From Nelumbo lutea (taxonomy: Eukaryota; Streptophyta; Magnoliopsida; Proteales; Nelumbonaceae), in contig JAKGHH010000002.1 of the NCBI GenBank assembly GCA_022828595.1, forward strand, positions 65,010,383-65,074,382: a stretch of 64,000 bases of DNA, given 5' to 3'. Each line of letters begins with the position of its first letter. The stretch's first letter is position 1. The position numbers and the translations under genes were made by a program. Under the pieces are notes generated by a model. It was not told the DNA's origin and did no database searches. It worked only from the letters and a program-made list of their open reading frames with translations. Below, in pieces: positions 12,126 to 25,400 of the stretch.

Positions 12126-13100
12126 AATATAAAAAATGTATTTGTCACATCACAATTTCATAGATTCAAAAAAAAAAAAAAGGGTTAAAAGTAAATTTTC
12201 GCTCTGAATATTAATAAAAGATAATATTTTTATAAAATAATAAAAATAAGGTAGCTTTTTTTTTTTTAAATATCAACCAAGGGTAATAATAATGTTCATC
12301 GTCTTCCTATGCAATTTTGGTGATTCATCTTCGGCTTTCAGTGACTGCAAACAAGTAGAGAATGGACTAAAAAAATTCAATCGGAAGAAAACACGCCATC
12401 GATTTGTACTGTTTTCAGATTACAGCAACTAACATGTTTACTCGTAATTGGGTTTCAGATCCGGAATCCTCATGGTTCATGCATACCGGATTAACCAAAA
12501 AAACAAGTGTTCAAAGCATTTCGAAACGTCTTGAACGTGTCGATATGATGGTGTATGACATCTGGATAACGATGCTCAGCAGTCAGCACCGTGATTAAAC
12601 CGACTTGGACAACTCGCTTTACTCGTTCATTAGTCACCCCGATACGATCCACCACAACTCACTCACTCAATCTTGGAAGAGACAGAGAGATACTAAGTTC
12701 TTTCATTACCTTTGATCGATCGTATCCAAATGTATTTTAGAAAAAAAAAAGGAGGAAAATGAATAAAGAAACCCTCGTAGGTATTGATGAAACATTTAAC
12801 AGGATTTCAAGTCTTGAAACTGCTAGGATCCTGAACAGATCGGATGGAATGCTATTAATGGCGAAGAAAATGAAAGAAAGATGGAAAAATCAAACCTGCG
12901 TGATTAGGAAGTGATCTCCAGCTTCCGTGGTCATTCTTCTTAATATACTCAACGAGAATCTCATCATCAGAGCTGCAGAGGGAATTCCGGCCTCCATATC
13001 ACCAGAGGAAGGGGCAGAGGAGGACGATGAACAGTATCATTGCTCTTAGTTGATATTTATATAAAAAAAGTTACATTGTTTTTGTTATTTTATAAAAATA

Positions 13101-16100
13101 TGAAAGAAACGTTTGTGGAGATTCAGTTTCATTTGGAATCGATTTTCCAAATACATCCAGGAATACTAATTACATGCATGCAAGAAGGTTCTTAACGAAG
13201 GTTGCGTAGGGATTCGGTATGAAGGTTACGTGGAGATTTGGTTTTCCAATACTCCCATCAAATTGGCGCATGCAGATTTCGAATGCCCAATTTGCCAAGG
13301 AAATATGCGAATTTCTCTTTTCCCAAAGCCTTCGTCAGGATAGTAGCCAACTGCTCTGTGGTTCAAACATGGCAAGTAACAATGTTCCCACGTCGTAGCT
13401 CATCACGAACAAAATGACAGTCGACCTCAATATGCTTTGTCTGCTTGTGGAACACTGGATTCGCGGCTATGTGCAAAGCTGCCTGATTGTCACAATACAA
13501 TCGTGCAGGTTCATCATGCGCCACCCTAAAGGACAAAAGAAGTTTCTTCATCCACTTCAGCTCACAGCTTGTCGCAACCATCGAACGATATTCGGCTTCT
13601 ATAGAGGAGCGCGACACGATATGTTGTTTTCTCGTTTTCCAAGAAACTGACGACTACCCCAACAGAACAAAATAGCCAGTCAACGATCGTCGCGTCAACG
13701 GGTAGCTTGCTCAATCAGAGTCGTAATAGGCATATGGACCCAGATCGTTATCAAAACGGAACAATAGAGCTTGTCCTCGATATCCTTTTATATAACGCAC
13801 CACGTGCAGAGCTGCATCCCAATGTTCTTGTTGTGGACTTTGCATGAACTGAGCTAGGATATGAACACAATAACGCAGTTTAGGTCATGTAATGGTCAAG
13901 TAGATCAACTGTCCCACTAATCGTCGATACCGATTCGAATTTTCCATAAGAGTGCCCTTTGCCAACGCAAGATGATGATTTTGTTCAATGGGCACGGATG
14001 TTGGTTTGGCTCCCAAGAGTCCACATTCCGAGATGATGTCTAGGGCATACTTCCGTTGTGACAAAAATATTCCCTCAAGGCCACGAGCTACTTCAATCCC
14101 TAGGAAATATTTAAGTGGGCCCAGGTATTTCATATGGAAGCACCGATGGAGATACTTTTTGAATTTTACAATAGCAGCAGTGTCATTTCCCCCAATAATC
14201 AGGTCATCAACATATATCAGCACATGCAGACGAACATCGTGTTTGGAATAGGTGAACAAAAAGTAGTCAAGATACGATTGAATAAAACCCAAACTGTATC
14301 AATGTTGTTGTTAACTTCGAGAACCAACATCTGGGAGCTCGACGCAGTCCATAGAGAGATTTCTTCAGTTTGCACACTTTTGTTCGATCCTTAGACGTAA
14401 ATCCTGGTGGCAATTGCATGTATACTTCCTCATTCAAATCCCCATGTAAGAAAGCATTATGTACATCCATCTGATGCAACTCCCAGTTCCTAGTAGCCGC
14501 CACGACTAAGAAGGTTCGAACTGTCGTCAATTTGGCCATAGGAGCAAAAGTCTCATTGTAATCTAATCTTTCAACCTATCTATTCCCGAGGATAACTAGG
14601 AGTGCCTTATACCGTTCAATCGTCCCATCTGAATTATATTTGATCTTATAGACCCATTTACTCCCTATGGCCTTTTTCCCGGGAGGTAGAGATTCCAATG
14701 TCCATGTACCATTATCCTCCAGAGCTTGGAATTCCTTCCTCATAGCTTCTCTCCATTTCTCGCTTTTTACTGCCTCAGAAAATTGGTAGGCTCGGCTCCT
14801 GCAGTGACTGCAGCTAAGAAAGCTTGATGTCTAGCAGAGAAGTTAGTACATGTCACATAATTTGCTATGGGATAGGGAGTCGTACCTGAGGACTTTGATT
14901 TAGGGTTGGCTTGAGTGTGAATGGTGTCTTTCAAACATCAAACAGTGTAGGTTACATAGGGCTTTAACAAAACAGATGGCGTGTGATGTCGATGTCCCCT
15001 GCCAAGTTGCTCTTCTAGTGCTGTTTGCGGTGCTGGATCCACACTAATTCTGTCCTCACCACCATTAGCTTCTACTTCCTGCACGTCCCCTCCATTGCCT
15101 TGCTCCTCATCTCTTCTATTAGTATATTGAAAGCTCTCCCTATCATTCGCACAGATATCCTCTTCGTCACTCCCCCTGTCTTTATTTCCTCTGTGGCTGT
15201 GAACAACATTATCATCAACTACAACCGCAATTGTCGGGCCAGGGTTGTCTTCAAGAGGTACTTCTAAATCACCAGCATATGGAAATACATTTTCATGGAA
15301 GACTGCATCGTGGGAGACGAAATATTCACCGCTCTCAACATCATATACGCGCCAACCTTTCTTCCCGTATGGATAGCCTACAAAAACACATTTCCTACTC
15401 CTCTCTCCAAACTTATCCTTATCTCGAGGGCTCCAACGGGCATAGCAGAGACAGCCAAACACTCTTATTTGCTCGTGTCGCAGTGTCGTCCCGAACAGTA
15501 CCTCATACGAAGTCTTCCTGTCAAGCACGGAAGAAGGTGTCCTATTTATCAAGTATCTGGCGATCAAGACACACTCTTGCAAAAAATGAATAGGCAAACC
15601 TACTTGAAACCTCAATGCTCTCGCAATAGTCAAAATATGCCTATGTTTTCTCTCCACTCGACCATTTTGTTGGGACGTTCCAACACAGAAAGTTTGATGT
15701 AGAATGCCATGAGTCTCAAAGTACGACCTCAGGCTTCTGTTCCATTATCACTTCGAACAGTTCTGACTTGCTTGCCAAATTGGCGTTCTGCCATGGCACA
15801 GAAATTCTCAACAATATGTGCTACTTCACTTTTTTTCAAGTAACAGGTAAACCCACACATCACGAGAATAATCATCAACAATGGTTAGAAAGTAAACGAC
15901 ACCACAAGAAACAGGTACTTTATAAGCACCCCATGTATCACAATGAATTAGAGAAAACAATCATTAGCTTTATGTGCTCTGCCGACGCCGAGCTACGTCG
16001 CAACCGCCACTGATTTCCAGGTCTTAGAACACAAACCTCTTGCTCCTGTTTCTTGCTCTGATACCATGAAAGAAACCTTTGTGGAAACTGTTGTGATTTA

Positions 16101-16264
16101 ATTATGCAAGGCACATCCTATATATACAAGTAGGAGATTCAGTTTCAATAGGAATCGATTTTCCAAATACATCCAGGAATACTAATTACATGCATGCAGG
16201 AAGGTTCCCAATGAAGGTTGCGTAGATATTCAGTATGAAGGTTACGTGGAGATTTGGTTTCCCA
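13101..16264 (-). mobile_element. Ty1/Copia LTR retrotransposon, internally deleted
   Basis: The LTRs are 16067-16264 (5' LTR in element orientation) and 13101-13248 (3' LTR); on + both begin TGAAAGAAAC and end GGTTTCCCA / GGTTTTCCA. Directly inside the 5' LTR, 16055-16066 reads GCTCTGATACCA on +, so the element strand has TGGTATCAGAGC, the initiator-Met tRNA primer-binding site. A short purine tract (TGATGGGAGTA on -) precedes the 3' LTR. The interior starts with integrase and ends with RNase H, so gag and protease are missing. The 3' LTR lacks about 50 bp present in the 5' LTR. No exact 5-bp target duplication was found. Frameshifts and stops show it is dead. Confidence 0.9.
13363..16013 (-). 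pseudogene. Copia pol remnant: integrase, reverse transcriptase, RNase H
   Basis: On - the order is integrase, then RT, then RNase H. The integrase core shows DTWGAYKVP, TIVDDYSR, VRSDNGTE and QQNGRVERKH, with a frameshift near 15740. The GKKGWRVYD region and a long hydrophilic spacer follow (14938-15657). The RT starts around 14750 (KAIGSKWVYKIKY) and includes [22 protein letters not shown] and the catalytic YVDDL at about 14200; the frame breaks near 14270. RNase H shows SSIEAEYRSM and DNQAALHIAANPVFH (13363-13617). Integrase-before-RT is the Ty1/Copia order. No gag zinc knuckle or protease is present upstream. Confidence 0.92.
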
Positions 16265-17411
16265 ATAAAATATTATCTTTTATTGATATTCAGGACAAAA
16301 AGTTGCCCTTATCTGTAAGATACCCAACAAAAATTAAAGAAAATATAATTTCGATAACATTTTTAATATGGACCTAGAAATAAAAGTGCTTTTTCTACCT
16401 AAGTGGTGGGTTAGTGGACAATTGTTCAATTGTTTAAGGTAAATGGCTCAATGAAAGAGCATTGACCAATCACACCCCCCCACCCCATGAATTTTGATAA
16501 ATACCACTTGCTTGGTTATAGTTTTTATGATACTAGTTGATTAGTTATAAGGCCTTATTTGTTTTTCGAAAAATTACTACCTAGGTAAGTGTTTCTTAGG
16601 AAAGACTTATCCGGGTTAGAGCATTTACCCATGTTCCTTTATTTCCTAGGTAAATAAGATAATGGCCATTTTAGCCATAAAAAATCATTATTAAAAGGAC
16701 ATTTTTGTCTTATTCAGGTGTTAGTAACTTCCCCCTAGGTGGGAAAGTTATTTACCCACCTAAAAAGTGGACCAGGAAAATAAAATTTCGTTAGTCCCCA
16801 CATAAATCTGAAAAATGAATATGTGTTTCTTGGTAAATGAGAATCAAAATCTCAAAAAAGCCGAGTGGGCTGATTTTGATGGCTGTCTTAGGAGCTGTAT
16901 AACCAATAAAAAGCCCAAATCAACTATGTGAAGTGAGAGATTCAAAGTCAGACATATAAATTTGATGGCTGATCTGGGGCGTTATTATTGGTTAAACAGC
17001 TCCTAATAGAGCCATCAAGTGCAATTAATATGGAATCAGTCAATCCTAATACCATATAATCGTTATATGGTAGGGGGAATAAGTGATTCTGATTTCAAGT
17101 CTTGGGGTATCGGTTCTGATTCTGATCGCGAACCAAATGAACCCTCAATTCCAAATTTCCTCCATAACTTCCTCTTGCATTTCCACTCGGTTGCAACTCA
17201 GTCTTACACATGTCTAAATATACATTGAGAATATCAGAATACGTAGGTTATGGGCCGCAAAGATTGTCCAAAGTCGAATTTAATCCCATTGATTTCATAG
17301 TTATATGAATTGATATAATCCGATTTAGTTACGTTGGACTATGATACAAGAAAAACACTTTCAGGTATCATGTCTTTGCAGCAGCATAGGTTTTTCTTTT
17401 AAATATATATG

Positions 17412-17446
<35 letters not shown>

Positions 17447-18000
17447 ATGCAGGATTGTCAATGGGAGAGATATTCGTCTAACTTGACCCTGTCCAATATG
17501 AATCCATTTACAGATGGATGAGGTCCAATCCAATCCGATGAATATAGACCATGAAGTCTGAACTGGTCCAATTCAATATGTATTATTGATTCATCTAGCT
17601 TGTTCAAATTGATTTTGATTTGGATGGGTCCAATCCATAGTCCATTGACTCCCCTGTTAGTGCTATGTCTATCATCATTACTAAAAAATCCATGAAAATT
17701 TACAGTGGCAAACTTGTGAGTTGTGCCAAAAAAATTAGGAAATATTAAATTTGGGAAAAACTTTAGTTGGTTGAAGAGCTGTTTTCTTTTTTTTTTTAAC
17801 TGTTAAATATTCAAATATGATAGGAACTTATTCGAAATGTCTATTTTGGGGCTGGTCATATTTACAAGCAAAAGAAGCCAGCCCATGAGCCAGACAGTTC
17901 TGCCATCTAGGTATATAAACAAAAGATATGGCTTCAAAATAACTACATCGAGATAAAGAGATATCATTCATGCATTTGATCAAATCTAATTTTACTCTAT
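16265..18000. other. Intergenic; AT microsatellite
   Basis: No gene is recognised. An (AT)n tract lies at 17414-17441. The interval 16550-16815 contains CCTAGGTAA and TTACCCACCT words in opposite directions and may be an old MITE. The open frame at 17019-17228 has no recognisable domain. Confidence 0.45.
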
Positions 18001-18109
18001 GGCTCAGTTTGAAAGAAGTATAAATATAAATATATACAGTACAAATACATATAAAATATAAGGCTTTGCACTCCATATATTTGTATTTGTACTCCTTCCA
18101 AACTGAGCC
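18001..18109. mobile_element. Short palindromic MITE (GGCTCAGTTTG ends)
   Basis: It begins GGCTCAGTTTGAAAGAAGTA and ends TACTCCTTCCAAACTGAGCC, near-perfect inverted ends around about 110 bp. The interior is ATAAATATAAATAT / ATATTTGTATTTGT. The ends resemble Tourist (PIF/Harbinger) MITEs, but flanking trinucleotides TAT and TAC do not give a clean TWA duplication. It is the best preserved member of a local cluster. Confidence 0.6.
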
Positions 18110-18480
18110 TACGTTTTTCCTTTGAAGCTTAGTCTCAGTTTGGAAGGAGTATAAATGCAAATATGTGAGTGCAAAACCTCATATTTTGTATTATTTAATA
18201 TGTATTTGCACTGTACATATTTGTATTTGTACTCTTTCTAAATTGAGTTTATACTCCTTTCAAATTGAGCCTTTAGAAAGTGTACAAATGCAAATATGTA
18301 CAGTCCAAATAGATACAAAATACAATGTTTTGCGGTCTACATATTTATATTTGTAAACCTTCCAAACTGAGCATTAGTTATGTTTGGGAAGAGTACAAAT
18401 ACAAATGCTATCATTTTCATGAATCTTACATATTTGTATTTGCATTAAAGAAACTTCAGACTCCATTTGGGAAGAATGCA
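18110..18480. repeat. Cluster of partial GGCTCAGTTTGG MITE copies
   Basis: Partial copies follow one another: CTCAGTTTGGAAGGAGTATA at 18133, TACTCCTTTCAAATTGAGCC at 18252, ACCTTCCAAACTGAGC at 18357, and GTTTGGGAAGAGTACAAATA at 18385. All share the ATACAAATATGTA-like interior. They look like nested or tandem insertions of one family. More copies lie at about 18882-18980 and 33640-33735. Confidence 0.6.
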
Positions 18481-18881
18481 AATGCATAGGATCCTTGAGC
18501 CTTGCATAGAGATCACATTGAGTTGATGCCTCTTTGATGATGTAGCAGAGCCCTGCATTGTCTAACATAGAATTATAAGAACCATTAGTATAGATATAAG
18601 AAGCCATGTATGGGTCATTTTGTTGTAAGTCTTAATGATCCATTATCCATATATTCTGATAGATGATCTGCTTGCTCAAGGATTTATAGCTCTTCTCTGA
18701 TGTTATGTATTTAATGGTTGTGCCGTTGTGGAGATTCCTGACCTTCCATGTGTTTTAAAATATTGTTTGTAGAGAGCGACAGTACAATTCTATATGCCTT
18801 GTGAGCAAGTAGTTTCAGCTTGTGGCACCCATTTGATCAATCTTGTATCCAATTTCAAAGAGCTTTCCATGTAAATAATTG

Positions 18882-18980
18882 GTCAGTTTGGAAGGAATAG
18901 AAATACTGTAAATACATATAAAATAATATAGAATACAAGGTTTTGCACACTACATATTTGTATTTATACTCCTTCCAAAC
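18882..18980. mobile_element. GGTCAGTTTGG MITE copy
   Basis: The left end GGTCAGTTTGGAAGGAATAG and right end TACTCCTTCCAAACTGAAC are inverted. The interior has ATACTGTAAATACATATA and ACATATTTGTATTTA. It is the same family as 18001-18109. No target duplication is evident. Confidence 0.55.
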
Positions 18981-19439
18981 TGAACACAAAAGGAACCTTT
19001 GTTTTCCATTCTTGAAGCCAAACAAAACCTCCGCTCACATAGAATCCAATTACACTTTGAGAATATCCCCCCTACATGTATATTTCCAATGTACCGCTGG
19101 ATTCCCATGCTTTTAGAGTGTGTGTAGATCTTTTGCTTGTAGGTGAGAAAGAGCAGTATGATAACTTTACATTACTGTACAGCGTAGGTGTTTAATGGAG
19201 TATTTTTTTATTGGATCAATGAGTAATGGTATGGATCCTGGAAGGGTGGGAATACATGGGCCATTTAGGACATCTATATGAGAGCCATCTTTTATTATCC
19301 ATAAAATATATGCTTTTGTCTTTTGAAGTAATTATAATGCTACTCTCTACCATGGAGATGGGTTTGACTTCATTTTTCTATTGAACAAACTTAATTGAGG
19401 GAAGTACTTTGCTTTAAAACGCTGAGCACAAAAATTGTA

Positions 19440-20510
19440 GTTGTTTGCCAAAGAGGGCTTTGTTCATGAGTGCAAAATTCCAGAACCCCAGTCCTCCTTT
19501 ACTCTTCAATAAACATACCATGGGATGGTGTGATGTGAAGCTCTTTGTTCTTTGTCATTCCACCAAAATTCTCTTTCGACCTTGTTGGAGTCATTGGTAA
19601 CTTTTTGTAGGAGCATTGATGTAGGCATAAAATAGATTGGGAGGGCTTCAAGTAGTGTTCTTCCCAGCTTTGATAAGAGCTTTGACCCCCATGATAGTGT
19701 TTTGGTTTTCAATTTCTCTAAAAGATCTTTATAACTTGATGAAAGAAACCTATTTATCAAAAGTTTGGCACCAACATATATTTCTTGGCCGCTCAAGGTG
19801 GATATGCTTAGATTTTTTTTTTTTTTTTTTATAAATTATGCTTAAGATTTTACATAGAAAGTCTGATGGTGCCTATAGATGTTCTTACTAAAGATGATGT
19901 TGGATTAGGTAAAATTTATTCTGAATTGAAGCTGCTTCAAACTTAGAGAGGAACTGTTTTAGAGCTTAGGTTTGTTGGATCTTAGCTTTCAGAATATAAG
20001 ACAATCATCTGCAAAATTTCCATTCCAATTTTTGTATTTAGCATTTGTGATAAAGTTTCCATTCCAATGATAAACAAGTATGGAGAGATACAGTCTCCTT
20101 ACCTCAAGCCATTGTGAAGTTTGAAGTGTCTAATGAGCTTCACCATTCAATTTAATGGAAAAGGTGGGTGCGGTGATGTATGAGCTAAAGTGAACCCATT
20201 TTTCTAGAAAATTCATTTCTTGTAAACAGTCAGTTAGAAACTCCATCCCACTCAATTAAAAGTACTAACCATATCAAATTTAATCGCATGTCATTCTTTT
20301 CCATTATGGTCAATGATTACTCTTGTTAGAACAATATGATATGCTCCTTGCCTATTTCAGAGGAATCCAGATTGACCATGAGAGGTAATCTCTTTAAGAA
20401 TTGGCTTTGCTCTATCGGCCACCCATCTCGAAATGATCTTAAATGTTACACTACATAGATTTATGGGCCTATAATGGGTTGGACTTTTAGGAGCAAGTCT
20501 CTTACGTATG
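19440..20510 (-). pseudogene. Degenerate LINE (L1-type) reverse transcriptase fragment
   Basis: Read on -, pieces of a plant L1-type RT appear in the right order but in shifting frames. These are RPINLCSVTFKIISRW near 20460, EITSHGQSGF near 20380, and GDCISPYLFI near 20090. The catalytic FADD is encoded at 20004-20015. The post-RT region follows at 19506-19796, with LSWGSKLLSKLGRTLLEALP and FWWNDKE. A T run of about 20 bases at 19808-19830 interrupts it. There is no intact ORF, endonuclease domain or clear poly-A tail, so it is an old 5'-truncated copy. Confidence 0.75.
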
Positions 20511-20530
20511 AAGACTAGGTTTGCATTATT

Positions 20531-22280
20531 AGTTTTTTTTTTTTTTTTTATAAGTGTTTAGAGCACTATTTTCAGATTTGTTGTTGTTTCGACCGGTTCA
20601 TCCGTTTGAATCATCATTTGGTCAAGATTTTAGATTCATTTTGTATGAAATCTACCATTTGGTCATAAATCATCTAATCCAGGTGGTTGAACCGTTAATT
20701 TGTTTGACTCAATCACCGGGTCATGGGTTGCACACTCAATGCATGTACAAACTTCTGGAAACTATAATTTTGAGCTTGAATGCTTGATTTGGGTGATCTT
20801 TTCTCCTTCTTTTGTATTTTAGGTAACTTTTCAAGTCCTAGTCTCAAGGAGCCCAAAAGCGCCTTGCCCCATTATTTTTGCTAGATAATCCTTTTTGACC
20901 TCAAATCACTACTGTAACATTTTTGGTTGATAAAATACATGCTTATACATTACTATCTATACACACACACACCCACACGCATATATATATACTGGTGTGG
21001 CACGTTTGATCCATTCGACATAGACGGTCAAACTGGTGACTCACGGCTCGGAGGCCAAAACCATTTGGCCTTTGGGTCACTTTTAAAAACATTGGTTTAG
21101 ACTCAAAGGAGTCACTTACCATTTGGTAAATATTTGCCTCCACTATTAATTGATACTTTTGAAAGAAAAAGTGGAATAGCCATATGAACCAAGAGCTTTA
21201 TGAGTTTGCATTTGATTCACCACTTATTTATTTCCTTTGGCTAAAGAGGTTGCATTAGCTTGGATCTGAGTTTGTAGGCAATTGAGGGTATGCATAAAGA
21301 GTTCAGATTCTGCCACCAAGAGGACATTGGAAATATTTCACTTTACAACTACATGCAGTAACTGAACAGATACCATTAGTTTTTGGAAAATCATAAATTG
21401 AAATCGAATTGAAGCCAATCCATTAATTGGTTAATTGGTTCTTTTTTGATCAATTCAGTTTGTCATATTTTTCGGTTTTTTGATATTTCTAATATATATT
21501 ATAAATAAATATATAAAATACATAATAAAATATTAGAAATATTATAAATGATAAATGATATATTATATATTATAAATATATATTTATATATATAATCTAT
21601 ACAAAGGTGAACCAAGTATACTCTCTAACGCTCCTCCAAGCTCCAACTCCCAAAATAAATAAAAAAAATATTTATTTTTTTAAAAGATTTGTAATTGATC
21701 TAAATCTTCTGAGTCCATTTTTGTTAAAATCCTACATCTTTTACTCTCTATCTCATTTTTCTTGTTTAAACTTGGCCCCTTCAAAGAAAATTCCCGCCTC
21801 CGTCTAGTTTTTTTATATTAATCGATCAAAAGTCAAAACTAAACCAACTGATTCAGTTAACCAGAATTTCCGGTTCGATTTTTCGATTTTTTATGATAAG
21901 CCCGAGCTAGACCCAAAACCTCTCTCTCACCAGTCATCAGGCTCATCACCCAATACTCTGCATAGAAATTGGATTTGGAACTCCGCTCTTTCTCTGGCAA
22001 ATCGGGCTGACGTGCCTTAATGTTATTGGGCCCTTACAAACTTGCCGGTTGCGTTGAACCAATCAAAACGTGGCCATGTTTTGATTCGTCCGTGCAGCCT
22101 AGGCTGTTAGATAATTAGACAGCGAGAAGAATAATTGTCAAGCTGAGAAAGAGAAGGCCTCTTGTGAGTCGACTGGAACTCTGAAAGCGTCTCGTCAACC
22201 AGAACCAAGCGATAAACCAATGAGAAGAATATCTCAGAAAGAAGGGGCCCTGGCCGGTATCCGACTCCGTCCATGAAATA
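20531..22280. other. Intergenic upstream of the SOUL gene
   Basis: No gene is seen. Positions 20553-20770 and about 20990-21095 contain fragments reminiscent of the hAT-type MITE family (AGGTGGTTGAACCGTTAA; AAAACCATTTGGCC). Positions 21380-21895 have inverted ends (AAATCATAAATTGAAATCG and CGATTTTTTATGAT) around an AT-rich core and may be another MITE. Confidence 0.4.
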
Positions 22281-22289
22281 TTAGAACCC

Positions 22290-22311
22290 TTCTCTCTCTC
22301 TCTCTCTCTCT
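22290..22311. repeat. CT microsatellite in the probable 5' leader of the SOUL gene
   Basis: Eleven CT (TC) dinucleotides lie 93 bp before the ATG at 22404. CT-rich tracts are common in plant core promoters and 5' leaders. Any regulatory role here is inference. Confidence 0.7.
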
Positions 22312-22403
22312 CTCCTGGCGACGCAAATAGCGAATTCCACTTCTTTCCTTCCTCCGGCAATTCATCTGCAACACTAACAGAGAAGGAAAGAAGTACTAGA
22401 AAA

Positions 22404-25400
22404 ATGCTTGCATGCGACGCTTCATTCATCTGTCAACCTCTCTGCAGAGCCGGGGTTCATATGTCGAGGAACCCTAGAAGAAATTCTAGGGTTACAGTAG
22501 TGGCGATGGATAGAAGCGTCACTTCTCGGCAAAGAAGGACAATGTCCGGTTTTGATGCTCGTGTTTCTCTTGTTCTTGCCCTAGCTACTCAGGCCTACTC
22601 TCTGTCTCAGCGAAGTACATATTCTTCAAAAGCAAAAGAGGAAAATTTCATTTTCGAGATGGAATCGCTTTTTTAACTTGATTTTTTTTCTTCGTTTGCA
22701 GTTTTAGTGGATTTGGCGGATGAAACTGCGAAATATGTTTTTCCGAAGAGATTCGAAAGTCGCAATTTAGAGGAAGCTTTGATGACAGGTAGTTTTGCAG
22801 TCAGTTGATTCATTGACTTTTGGGTTTTGTTGAGTTTGATTGGAATCTGATGATATTGGGGATTTGGTTTGTGACTGTTTTATTAATTTCTTTATAGTTT
22901 GGCTTTTATGCAGTTCCAGATCTTGAAACTGTGAAGTTTAACGTTTTAAAAAGGACAGATGAGTACGAAATCAGGGAGGTTGAGGTATAATTTTTTCGCT
23001 TTATGTTAATACTCTCTGAAAATTGTGAGAAGGATTCTATCAGACTATATCTGTAAGCTCAGTCTGTGTTGAGGTGGGGGCATGTGAGTGTGTTATAGTT
23101 TCCTAGAAATAAAAATAAGATCAGCGTTGTCAAAAGCAAGTAAAGTACATGCCTGGCAAGAAGAACACAGTGTTGGAGCTTATAAGTTTTAAGTGGTGTT
23201 CCAATTATAACCGGGTGTATTTGATTCTATGCCAACTATATACGTAACAGAAAATAAACATTTTTTTTTATTGTGTTTATAGCTTGTCATTTTGAGTAGA
23301 TTTTGTTAATGCTTCATGTATAGTTGGCATAAGATCAAATAAAGGGTCTGTATGCTCTTTCAATCAGAGGTGCATCTCATATTCATTTTCTAGTATTAAA
23401 CTACAACCCACTTGGTGCATGCAACCGTTTTATCACACGAATCACCTGTGTCACAAATCTGGCAACTGATGGGGTCTCTCTCATGCACCCCACTACAAAA
23501 GTATCCACTGACTGAATCGTGAATTAGATTGGATGTGCTGATGGGGAATCGAAATAGTGATTAAAGGATTGAAGATATTATTTGTCCAGATGTGGGATGG
23601 GAACCAAAAGATTTTCATTGGTAAGTTGGTAACCCTTGCTGGTGTAAAATTTGTTCTTTTTCCTCCATTTCTTTGCAGTGCAATTTCATTTGCACTAGTA
23701 CAAATGCATGACAATGCAGATGAGAAGAATGCAAATTCTGGTTTACTTTTGCTTGGGTTTTACTTTGCTTCAAATTTTATTTTACTTAATATGTAAAATA
23801 AATAAGGCAAAAGACAAATAAAAATTAAATCAGAATTTGCACTCAAAGCATTTCCACTCCCATACTTTTACACCATCACAAATGAAATTGCACTGCAAAC
23901 AAACCTGGCCGTAAAGGTGAAAAAGCCAAATATTTCTTCATTGGTAACCCCTGCCAGTGTAAAATGGTGTGATTTACCCAAAATATCATGTTATAGTTAA
24001 TTTTGTTTTAGAATCATGTATTAGACTAGCTAGTATAAGTCTTCTGAGGTAGGAGTATTCCCCATTGCTGTAGTTCTTATAAGCCTGCCTTTGTCAATAA
24101 GAACCTTCAGTGCTCTTCATTCAGAGTATTTCGATGCCTGCATTTTCCATGCCTTGATAGAAAACAGAATTAGATCATGAAACAAACTTGAGAACTGCAT
24201 AAAATGAACTTCGCCTGTGGATTTTTATGTCCTTGAAAGAAGCTCTGCATCTTAGTAAACCAGTTAGTATGAAAGTACACTTGAATGGAAGTTGGAAGAA
24301 ATGAAGTTTTGAATCATTCTTGTGGTTCCAACATTGTTATATTCTTAAACTTGAAAATCAATTCCTTTCTACTTGAATTATGGAACATCTTTGTGGAACA
24401 GAAGCAATGATCCTTCATTTCTAACAGAAGCTACTATTATGGAACAGCCTTATTTTGTAGCAGAGACAACAATGCCTGGGAAGACTGGATTTGATTTCAG
24501 TGGTTCATCGCAATCTTTCAACATCTTGGCTGAGTACCTCTTTGGAAAGGTACATTGATAGTACCATTTTGAGAACAGTAATATGAATTGTTTAGACCAA
24601 TGTTTGTCATATTTGCATCTCAACTGCTAATTGTTGCCCTGGCACTGTTCTTAGAATACTGTGAGTGAGAAAATGGAGATGACTACTCCTGTTTTTACTC
24701 AGAAGACCCAATCTGGTGGAGAGAAAATGGAGATGACAACACCTGTAATAACAAGGCAGGTAAGTGTGGTTTACTTATCCCTTATTAGAAATACTTTTGA
24801 TTTCTTATACTGATAATATAAATAGATCCCTTATTTCTAAGGAGAAATACTTGGTACAAACATTTCATAAATATGAATCAACTGTATCATGCAGTTGTGC
24901 TCATGCTGTGGATCAAGATGGCTCAGTACCCATTTTCTGGGTTTCCATGGATGAAAATCTCTTAAGCTGAAAAAATGTACTCCATAAATGTTTTGGTATG
25001 ATTACTTTGTATTAGTTAGTTTTGTGAGTCATTCAACTTCATGAGATTATTTAGTTGATGAAGAATGCCCTACTATAACTCTTTTATCAGTAAATGTTCT
25101 GAATTAACAAAAAATGGCATACAATAAGAGATTTTTCTTAGTAAATTAATTAATATTTTCTACAAAGCATTTACTGGTAACTTTTATGTACAAGTGTTTA
25201 TATTTTAGAAAATTCAAAGTATCTGGTATTGTTTCCGATGCATTTTTTTTCCTAGGGCTTTCACCAACACTGAGCGCCTGTTTGGTTCATGGGAATAGGG
25301 GTCTGGAATTGGAATCAGAATGGTCCATCCCAATTCCAACTGTTTGGCTGGGCAGAATTGGAACCCCATTCCCATTCCTGGTGGTGGTGAAATGGCATTC

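Larger units (their letters stand above)
12178..16310. mobile_element. Older TIR element split by the Copia insertion (candidate)
   Basis: The segment around 12195-12240 (CTCTGAATATTAATAAAAGA, then TAATATTTTT) is the inverted copy of 16267-16300 (AAATATTATCTTTTATTGAT, then ATTCAGG). The right arm touches the end of the Copia LTR. The simplest reading is an element of about 1 kb with about 50-bp inverted ends into which the Copia retrotransposon inserted. Its interior (12246-13100) has no recognisable gene. This is inference from the two arms only. Confidence 0.35.
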
